From Durusdinium trenchii (taxonomy: Eukaryota > Sar > Dinophyceae > Suessiales > Symbiodiniaceae), in contig CAXAMN010001325.1 of assembly GCA_963970005.1 (NCBI GenBank), forward strand, positions 1-64,000: DNA of 64,000 nt, read 5' to 3'. A program made the position numbers and the translations under genes. A model generated the notes under the pieces. The model was given only the letters and a program-made list of their open reading frames with translations, did no database searches and was not told the origin of the DNA. This document shows, one piece after another, positions 55,340-64,000 of the stretch. Position 1 is the first letter of the stretch; the number at the start of each line of letters is the position of its first letter.

Positions 55340-58300
55340 TCTGTTTATGGCACTGGCTTCCAGCACAGCTCTCATGGCACACACCAGCTTTTGATTTCCA
55401 CTTCCAGCTACTTCCAGCAACCTGGCCTGCCCCACGCCCCGCCGCCCCACGCGATGCGCCTGTAAGACCTCCTGGTAGATCTGTCGCATCAGTACCGACA
55501 GGTTCTCATGCCACTCCCTGGGGCCGGCGATGGGCAGCAGCACATCCGTGATCAAGGCCGTCTCGCCTGTGGAGAAGGGATCTGTTTTTGGCACGCCTGA
55601 CTCATCAGTGGGATTTGTGGTTGTTGTGAATGAACCTGTTCCAGCTTTTATGTTGATTCCGGGTCTGGTGGTGTGATAAATGGACCTGTTTCAGGTGAAC
55701 TTTGATTCGTCTCACCGGCGCCATCTGCATGGTCTGAGTCTGTTGGATCTATGTTGTCCCAAGGTATCTTCGGAGCTTGGCCAAACAGAAATCCAGAATG
55801 GTCGAAGGCAGGGAGCTCAAGGCCTTGAAAGTGTGAAATCAGTCAACACTCTCAGCTTGGCTGGTGGATTCTGAAGCAGCCACCTACAAACAGTACAAAA
55901 AACACTGCTGCCCTTCCTTTGGGGAATCCATCCGGATATAAGTGCCATGATTCATATGAGTTTTTGGAGCACTGGCACTGGGCAAAGTAATTTTGCATCA
56001 TGCTGAGGGTCCCGTCGAGGTAACTAGTACTGCTGGCTGTTTCAAGAGCAATCCGGGCTGCCGAGATTTTTTCCGCTGTCTGTCTTCATCACCTACAGCA
56101 TCTACGAATCTACACATGAGTTGACTGTCATTACCCCAGCTCCACTCCCAGCCTGGCTCAATCCGCCGCACCTTGGGCGGTCCCCGGTGCTCCGGCACCA
56201 AGGAGGCTTTGTCATAGACGAGGTCCCCAGGCAGAACATCGGAACCGAAGGCTGACAAACGGCGCCCAAGGACTCGGTTCCACAAGTCAGAGGTGAAGGA
56301 TCTCCTCAGGCGTCGTGCCATCGGACGTGCGTCGCAGGCGCTACAGCGACAAAAGGGTGAAACATGCTGGAAGAGGCAACAAGAAACATCAAAAACCAAC
56401 CTCAACGCGAGACCTCCCGATCAAACCAAACCAATTGGAAGAGGATCTGCATGTTCACCACCTGCAGTCGTCTTGAATACCCTCTTGTGCAACTTCCAAA
56501 TGCCCAAAACGCCTTGGTGGGACGGTCACAAAACCCGGTGCCCCTCCAAGACGATGTTTCCCCTCCCGAAAGAAATCGAAGTCTTGATGCACCGCCTAAT
56601 GGCCTAATGGGTTCCGAGCACGTGCTGGTGTACAAAAGAGCTCCTTCTGTACCGCTGCCACTGATTGACCATGATTGACCAAGAATCACAAAGAGCAAGA
56701 GCTGCTGGGTCTGTAAAGCCCTGACAGCACCGGCAAAGTCCACAGACGGCGCAGCCCACAAGTGTCGCAGGACCTCCCGTTCCATGCCGCAGCGCCGGGG
56801 CATCAAGTTGAGAAGAGCTTGATATCCTTGGCTCCAGCATCTCGCGTTGGAAAATGTTTGTGTATGAGATTTTGTGTCCAGCGGTCACTCAACATTTGTC
56901 ATTCCCATGCAACCATCCAGTCACCCTCAGTCATGGCTCATACCAACGATGAGAGCACAAACCTTCGGAACTGGTGGTGCTTGAAATTGGGCACCAAGAA
57001 CTGCCATGAAATCCAACAGCCTTAGGAGCTGAGTGGTGTCCTGCAACCTGCAGTTGATGTCGGCTTGCACGTCAACAACTTTGAGGCAAATCTTTTTGGA
57101 ACGGTCCCCTAGTAACCAGGGCATCGCTACTACTAGCTAGTAGCGAAAAGCCCTTTCCCCAAAACGTGGGGTGTGCCAGAACCCCGCAGGCTGATCCTCC
57201 AAGCTTCTGCCAGCCCGGAAGGCCTCCTGAAACTCGCTCGTGGCCTCATGCATGCTACCTGAGTGGAGTGAGCATTTCGATTCAACAAAGTGATGCAAGG
57301 GCATTTGTGTGGAGAATTCACACAGAATCCGGCTTTTGTGTTTCATCCATCCCACTTTGTAAAATATCCAAGGTGCACGGACCCTAAAAACATCTTAAAA
57401 GCAGGGTCGTCACCAAAAGGACCTTAATGTACAATTGTCGAAGTTTGTAAGCGCTGAGCACCATAAGGCCGCCAAGTCTTGTCTATGTTCCATGCATTTC
57501 ATTTTCATAGATGGCAAAAGGCTGATGTAGAACAAACCCATGAAAATACATGGAAATACCACATCCTCTACTGAAAGACCCCGGTTCGGGATCGCTGAAA
57601 AACCTGAAAGCTCACGATTTCTGTTGACGTCGAAAGCGTGTGTATCGCAAGGTTGTGCTCACACCGAGGTCCAAAGTGCAGCTTATCAGTGCATGTCATG
57701 AGACAAGAACTATCGGTTGCCCAGTGAACATATCGGATCATGCGCGGCAAGGGTACGTAACAAGTAGGTCCACCTCCAAGATATTCGAGGTCCTACCTTT
57801 CAACGCAGGACGGACCAATCAAAGGTATGTTTCACCGATGAGGATCGTGAGAGTAGCAGGGTCCGCAGGGTCCGCAGAGTTACCACAATCGAACTTCGGA
57901 CAAGTACGGGAGAGTTGTTCTGGACCCAGGTCCGCCTGTCATCCAAAAGGGCCCAAACAAAGGTGCCGTAATTTGTGGAGCCCAACCCCCCCCCCACTGC
58001 TTTGGCCCAAACACAAACGATCAGCTCGCAGGCCAGCTCGTAGTCTTGGGTGATGATGGCACGCCCGATCTCTGGCCCCGACCTGTGGGGTGCACGGCCG
58101 TCCAAGTCGGGCGCAATCTTGGAGGATCTCAACGAAGAAGGACAAAGAACCTTCAAGATTGCGAACCCTGGCAAGGTAAGGCTGAAGAACAAGGATCCCA
58201 AACCCTTATATACTGACCCTTACTGTGGGATCACCGCGATTTCTCGCCACCCCGATTTCTCGGGCGGAAGAATAATGGCCATAGCTGGCTGTTCGATGGT

Positions 58301-61300
58301 CGTGGTGCGATCATTGATTCATCTCTGCATAACTCTTGTGCTCAAAGCTTCACTCAAGTTCCAGAGTGGGTCTAGTTGCGTCGGTCTCTATGAGCGCCCC
58401 GATTTGATTGGAAGAACTCCTGCACCCATCAGGTCTGCGGGTGTTTGCTATCCCTCTGTCGTCTCACCTGCGTGAGCCGCCCAAGCGCTGCTGGCCAAAG
58501 TAGTTCACGAAGCTGAGCACGGAGCGTTCCAGAGTCGACACCCATCTCTTCGAAGGGCGGGAAACCGCCCTCCGAAACAAACAGATGTAAAACCCCCGTA
58601 GGAAACCTGAAGAACAGCAGCTTTGAATTTTATTTGATATATTCACCACTTGGTTTCCTTGATGCTCCAACACTTCCAAACTGACTTGCCAACGGCATCT
58701 GTGCTGAGCTTGGACACATAATTTCACATATTACATATCATACACCAACTCTTCAATCAGTTCTTTCCCTCTTGGTGCTTCCTCCCATAACAACCTCCCA
58801 TCTGTTCTGAAATACTTAAACACCACCATGCTGAACTGCCTTCTATGCCGCACCTCCATCTCCAGACTTCTTCCCGGATCAGCCAAAAAGCGCCTCTTGA
58901 CCTCCAAGGAACCCGAAACGGCGCAGCTGCTCCGTCGCACTTCGCAACCGCTCGTTCAGCAGCACTGGTCGCTGGAGCAGCTTCAGGCCACTGAGACGCT
59001 GACCGTCCTGAGTGGAAGATGCCCCAGTGGAACCCCATCCCAACTGCTCTGCCGATTCATATCTTCAGATTCATCTTCCGCTGGGTTTGCAGGAGGTGAC
59101 CTACGGACCCCGAAACCGGATCCCATCATTCGTGCGAGCAGTTTAGGCGGGGTGGTGATCATCGCGATGTGAACACTATTTGCTTGGTAGGCAGACTGCT
59201 AATATAAGACTTGAGGCCAAGGGGGGGGGCGAAAGCTAGCGCTCCAGAATGGGAAAGTGGAGGGCAGCGAGGTAGGAAAAAACACGGCGGTGAAGAGTCC
59301 TTTATATGTGGCTCTTTGCCCGGATCCTCCTGCGAGAGAAGAGAGAGAAGAGAGACGGAAAGACGAGAGACAGAGAGGAGAGAGAGAGAGAGGAGAGAGA
59401 GATGAGAGAGATGAGAAAGAGATGAGAGAGATGAGAGAGATGAGAGAGATGAGAGAGATGAGAGNNNNNNNNNNAGAGATGAGAGAGATGAGAGAGATGA
59501 GAGAGATGAGAGAGATGAGAGAGATGAGAGAGATGAGAGAGAGAGAGAGACAGTGAGACAGTGAGACAGTGAGACAGTGAGACAGTGAGACAGTGAGACA
59601 GTGAGAGTGAGCGAGTGCGGCCGCAAGATACGCAACGCTAACCGCATGCCAAAGAGCGACGACAGGACGGAGTCGAACTTGCGAAGAGGGAGGAGGGGAG
59701 GAGGGGAGAGGGGCGGAGGGGCGGGGAGGGGGGGGGGGTCTTCGACCTGAAAAATCAGGGGTTAGGATTTGCACCCGGTCGAAAGAAACCTTGCTATCGC
59801 AAGAGTAACTCCAGCTAGCTTCGCTAGCTTTCGTGAAAAAACATTCAATAAAAAGGTAGTTTTGGGAGATACCACTGCGTTTTGGCTGTGTTTCATCTCA
59901 GGTGGGCCAGCTTGGGACTGTCCTTGCGAATGAAAACTGTTCCAAATCCCAGACAAACCAAGCAGCCAAGGTTCTCCTTCTATTTCGACATCCCTCAAGG
60001 CGATGGTGAACCTCTTACGCGCAAACGAAACTTGGGGGCAACACACGGTCAAAAAAAACATTGTTCGCATCATTATTGGACATGTTGGGTTTGTGGAGCA
60101 ACCTGTGCGCACTCTGCCTTCCTGGTCAAAAGAGTTTGCTTGGGAGTTGCCGATGCAAAACATCGGCGGGGAATGAAAACATCAACTCAGGACCTTCGTG
60201 GTGGCAAAATGACTGGTGGGCGCATGTCTGCTTCTAATTATGGCTGACGGGCAATGAAACCGTAAGACCAACATGTTGATCAATCGCATGCAAAATGCTG
60301 TTTTCTGTGAAGATATGCACGTAAACGCACTCATGTTCAAGCTGAAGCATCCACTCTTGTTATTGTTCCCTCTACCAAACACGCCGATTTGGAGCGAGAG
60401 CTGCTAAGGGATGATGGAAATCGTCACACAGGTCTTCAGCAAAGGCACTGGTTTCCTTGTAACGCCCCTAGCCGGCAGTGTTCCTCTTGTCGTCGCAAAT
60501 CACCCAGCTGCACAGCCGGATCCCAAGTCACCGCCCCCTTCTGAGGGAAGTGCTTGGGGCCTAGCGCTGACCAGGGCACACTCACCTGGGCATGTAAGAC
60601 AGTGGCCATATGATCGCTTTCAACTCGACGTTTAGTTTTGGCAAATAAAACTAAGAATCGGCATAGAAAAGAAAAACAGGAGGGGGCTATTAGCAGTGGA
60701 CCACCTTTTTGAACCCGCGGGGCGGTGGCATGTTGGATACAAACATGGCTGCACCCAACTTGAAAGTAGAGGGCCGCAAACTCATAATTAAGCATCATCC
60801 CGGCAGCACTTACACAATTTACGTTGGAATCAGGAATGGCTGGGTCCTCTGACTCAGCTTTGCGCGCGCGCGCTGTCATTGCGGAACATTTTCTCACCTT
60901 GCTGGCTGAAAGCCGTATTCAAGTGCTGAGCGCCCAGCCCATCTGAGGCTTGCCCGGTCCCGCTCAACAACAGGACTGGGCGGTCGCTTCTACACGTGTG
61001 GCACGCTGAAACTGATGCGCGCAACGAACTCGATAACGTGCCCAAAAGGGTACTTCATTGTATAGCTTATCCACGATTCACGGAGGAGTTCCCAGTCAAT
61101 GTTATTCTTGCAACATCACCTTCCACCGGACGATATATGTCCGTTAACTATCACCTGGACGCGGCAACAACGCACGCGAAATGGCTGTTGGATGCCCATG
61201 GCCCATTGGTCTTAATTTCCTATCTTGCCACAAACGCAAGGTTGGGTGGTGGACTTTCAAACCCTGGCTGCAACCTAGAGCATGAGCCGAGGAAGAATGT

Positions 61301-63475
61301 GTGCATCTATCGAGGCACCACATACATTGGCCGTGAAGGGTGTTTAAAAATTAAATTGATACGGAGAACGGATACCACCAGCATAAAAGCTCACTCCTGA
61401 ATGTTATCTGTTCCTTTTGTGCTATATATATATATGTAGTGCGTGTGTGTATATAAATAAATGTGCATACAAACACATACATATAACATATATCATATAT
61501 ATATATATATACACAATACACACAAATGCTTTTGCAAACCCTTGCACCATGAACGGTTGATTTCCGTTTGTCAGGCACGGTTGGGACCCCGCGGTAGGAC
61601 TCAAAGGGTAGTACCCCACAGTTGAGGTGTTTAAGGGATAACTCCTTGATAAAGAAAATCATCAGGGTCTCAGGGTCTTGATAAAGAAAGTCTGCCAACA
61701 TACTTGGGATTTAGTTGATTCATGTTTATATGTTATATTGTTCATTTCAATTCATTTCATGTTGATGATGCTATTCTGTTGAAATTGCAAGAGACCCAAG
61801 AGAAGAGTTCCGAATGACAAACATGGGAGATCTAGCACCCGGTGTCAATCTTACATAATGTCACTGCTTCAATAAGAGCATCACTGCCAGTCATCTCCAT
61901 TCAAACAAATCCGCCAGCCCCACGGCCCAGTCCCAGTAGCTTCACCCCACAAACGATAACACTCTGATAACACTCTGAAACACTGCATAGTCCCAGTAGT
62001 CCCAGTACTGATAACACTCTGAAACGGCCGCACAAAGCAGCAAAACACCCCACGATTTGGCCGCCACCGGCTCCGCTCCCGATCGGCTCCCCGCACGGCC
62101 AGTCTTCGACGATGCCGGCGAAAACGCGCCAGGCGGCACGTTGATAGGTACTACTGGTAGCAAGAAGCTACTAGTAACAAGTGCATCGCTGGTAACAAGG
62201 GCATTACTACCACTAACAAGAAGCTTAAACGCGCCAAGCGGCATGTTGATAGGTGATGCCCCTCCGATCTTTGAGGCCATGGACGTGAACGTCCTCCCGT
62301 CGCAAGCGCCAACTCCTCGCCAGCATGGCGCGAGCGTCTGCCACGTCGCGGTTCTCCTGGACGGGAGGCGGGGAAGTAGGGAGTTGGAAGATGAGAGGGC
62401 CGAAGCCTGGCTTCAAGAGAAGGAGGTGGAAAGAAAGCGCAAGTGCCTTTCCTAATATGAAACATGCAACCAAAAGCGATCCGCATAACATACCAAAGTC
62501 TAAAAATTTCATATGAACACATGATAGCACTGTTACACCAAGCTCCACGTTCTACCATGTGAGCAGGAAAGGCCTTCCCAGATCTATGACGCGATTGAGT
62601 TACTTGGCTACCTCCCAATGAAGAGCCCCAAGCCACGGCTACTAGAGTTCTTGACACCTTGGAATGTTAAAACATGTTCAAAAACTGTGGTTGGACCAAA
62701 TGCTTGTCAAAAAACAAGTTCTCCAGTGCGGGGTTCACGTGGGTTCCCCCCGACGATGTACACTTGAACCCATGTCAAACCTGCGATGTGTGGAGTTTCC
62801 CATCGTTGAATCTGTTTGACTGGCAAAGGGCATCGCTACGGAGCAAGGACGCTACTAGCTCCTGGCCTTACTACTAGGAACGAGCTACTAGGGGCCCCTG
62901 GCCCTACTACTAGGAGCAAGGACGCTACTAGGGGCTCCTGGCATCGCTACTAGGAACAAGAAGCACATCGTTTTGGCCGTTTCGATTGGAACCGTCTCCG
63001 TCCTTGGCCAAGACCATCCGAGCCACTGGCCCTGCACCCGCACTCTGTTTCCAGCGCTCCCACTGCCCCAGGAGATCCACATCCTCCAACTCCACCACCT
63101 GTCTACTGTGGGAGGTCAAGGATCGTAGAGGTCACTAGTCTTAGATGAACTCCTGCTTGGATCTGCTGGTTAAGGTCAGGAACGGTAGAAGTCTAGAGGT
63201 GCCAACCTTGACCCTTTCACTCCACCTGGCTTTTTGGCCTGATTTATCATGCTGGGTGCAAGTGCTTATGAACTCTGCCCACACAAGAATGCAGAAACTA
63301 CCACGTTGAGTACGACCATACCCACCGAGAAGTGTAGAAAACTACACCACCAACGTCACGGCTCGATTGCCTCGCGAGGTTCGCCAGCGAGAACATCGCT
63401 GCGCACCTGCCCCTCTTGCGACACTTCCTTCACCACAAAGTCCTCATACCTCGCCTTCACAGTGCCCCAAATCGC
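55340..63475 (-). CDS. PUS7: TruD/PUS7-family tRNA/mRNA pseudouridine synthase
   Basis: Minus-strand exons: 63,407-63,475, 63,003-63,098, 62,231-62,356, 60,449-60,507, 59,990-60,011, 58,913-58,971, 58,468-58,512, 58,019-58,082, 57,188-57,244, about 56,720-56,773, 56,135-56,304 and 55,340-55,566. They encode the TruD motifs in order: GTVKARYEDFVVKEV; ENRDVADA leading to HGLKDRRGITYQ, with the catalytic Asp at codon 62,269-62,267; RLGALQGN plus QFTIALRD; RRFGFVNYFGQQRLGG; GPEIGRAIITQDYELA; SDLWNRVLGRRL with PGDLVYD; and ITDVLLPIAG. The family converts uridine to pseudouridine in tRNA and mRNA. Phases agree at most joins. Donors include GA (63,002) and GC (57,187), and one exon is 22 bp. Exons between 62,231 and 60,507 are missing from this model. 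The N-terminus lies above 63,475. The PUS7 name is by motif only. Confidence 0.88.
57117..57153. repeat. CTACTAG repeat family, short copy
   Basis: GGGCATCGCTACTACTAGCT then AGTAGCGAAAAGCCC; partly self-complementary. It begins about 35 nt into the intron that follows the PUS7-like exon 57,188-57,244 on the sense strand. Confidence 0.85.
59340..59630 (+). repeat. GAGAGAT minisatellite spanning a gap
   Basis: Units of GAGAGATGA change to GAGACAGT units at about 59,545. Ten N bases at 59,465-59,474 interrupt the array. Long Ser/Leu- or Arg/Glu-rich frames here are by-products. Confidence 0.97.
59465..59474. other. Assembly gap (10 N)
   Basis: Ten N bases within the minisatellite, so the true array length is unknown. 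Confidence 0.99.
62122..62254. repeat. CTACTAG element inside a 28-bp direct duplication
   Basis: The 77-bp insert 62,150-62,226 (with CTACTGGTAGCAAGAAGCTA and GTAACAAGGGCATTACTACC) is flanked by direct copies at 62,122-62,149 and 62,227-62,254, which differ at two positions. The right copy contains the end of the PUS7-like catalytic exon and its GT donor (62,230-62,229). Confidence 0.88.
62824..62967. repeat. CTACTAG repeat family, cluster
   Basis: The 17-mer AGCAAGGACGCTACTAG occurs twice, at 62,842-62,858 and 62,915-62,931, with CTACTAGGGGCTCCTGGC-like spacers. It lies in the intron between PUS7-like exons 63,003-63,098 and 62,231-62,356. Confidence 0.93.
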
Positions 63476-64000
63476 CTGAGGATTCGCCAAGACCCGTCCG
63501 CCCAACGGGAAACAGCCGCTCACTCGGCACGGGTTTAGACTTGAGAGAGGAGGGGGGGATGAACGAAAGGTAGCAGGCAATCACAAGTAGCCCTGGTAGA
63601 AGTCCATGACGGCGTGAACCGGCGCAGGCGGGATTTGATCCGGGGGGGGGCCCCCGACGAACAGAATCATCTCTTACAGGACCAAACTCAATGCACAATC
63701 CCAACTCCTGATTGTAATACATTTTTGATCATTTTTGCTAAAGCAAGGAGAACTCAGGTAGCTCAAGCTACCTTTCCTGATTTATGCCCTCAACTGCCAG
63801 CTCAGCAGTGAAACACAAAAGTTGGAGAATGACGCATCTATATAAAACCATAAAACAGCATCTAGAATCTAAAATGATCTAAAATGGATATGATATATAG
63901 CGCTATAATCCGTTTTCGGAAAAACTCTCTAAACCTACATCAATGCAAGGTATGGAGCTTGTGGAACCAAAAACAAAAGTCTGGTCCGTCCAACGGGCCG
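63476..64000. other. Upstream part of the PUS7-like gene, unresolved
   Basis: More N-terminal exons of the synthase should lie here or beyond the window. The frame stays open just upstream of 63,475 (RVLANPQ), but no clear exon or start was found. The last 250 bp are AT-richer. Confidence 0.3.

Noticed and set aside
58468..58547. A longer exon for the NYFG motif starting at 58,547
   Set aside because: An acceptor at 58,514-58,513 gives a seamless RRFGFVNYFGQQRLGG join in phase with exon 58,913-58,971, so the shorter exon 58,468-58,512 was preferred.
59159..59774. Long Ser/Leu-rich minus-strand frames
   Set aside because: They are translations of the GAGAGAT minisatellite and span an N gap.
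60996..61400. A 134-codon plus-strand frame
   Set aside because: It reads fairly protein-like but lies antisense inside the PUS7-like gene between 60,507 and 62,231, with no motif; left unassigned.

Overview
The window looks like nuclear DNA of a dinoflagellate, most likely a Symbiodiniaceae-type alga (inference). Genes are cut into many short exons. Introns reconstructed by eye use GT, GC and GA 5' splice sites, and their 3' ends are nearly always AG, often AG|G. Gene arrays are unidirectional. A dinoflagellate-style LINE is present. There is no sign of bacterial operons, ribosome binding sites, CRISPR arrays or organelle genes. No homology search was possible, so gene names rest on motifs read across splice junctions whose reading phases agree.

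Layout. (1) About 0.6-7.5 kb, + strand: a RING-H2 ubiquitin ligase gene, with upstream candidate exons carrying repeated Cys-x2-Cys pairs. (2) About 7.9-21.8 kb: a very AT-rich island with no credible host gene. It is interrupted by a 6.87-kb non-LTR retroelement (10,119-16,987) with a perfect 13-bp target-site duplication, and by a GC-rich repeat patch (17.1-17.67 kb). (3) About 21.87-63.5 kb: an array of genes on the - strand. These are a small unknown gene; a NicO/UreH-type membrane transporter (22,929-28,561); a small membrane protein (29,377-30,816); several unidentified exons; a tubulin-tyrosine-ligase-like gene (39,645-41,070 visible); a PDZ exon (46,765-46,824); unknown exons to 53.8 kb; a four-exon unknown C-terminal block; and a TruD/PUS7-type pseudouridine synthase (55,340-63,475, continuing beyond the last identified exon).

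The left array runs rightward and the right array leftward, so the AT-rich island sits at a transcription convergence point. C/G strand bias also changes sign inside the island. Convergent array ends are where dinoflagellate chromatin-domain boundaries have been reported, so the island is a candidate boundary.

The retroelement encodes an AP-type endonuclease, a reverse transcriptase (damaged here), C2H2 zinc fingers, a separate helical ORF and a compact USP-type deubiquitinase. The last two ORFs overlap as AUGA. A second system is a dispersed CTACTAG repeat family at seven sites. One copy sits inside a 28-bp duplication at an exon/intron edge of the pseudouridine synthase gene, and another forms a perfect 20-bp hairpin.
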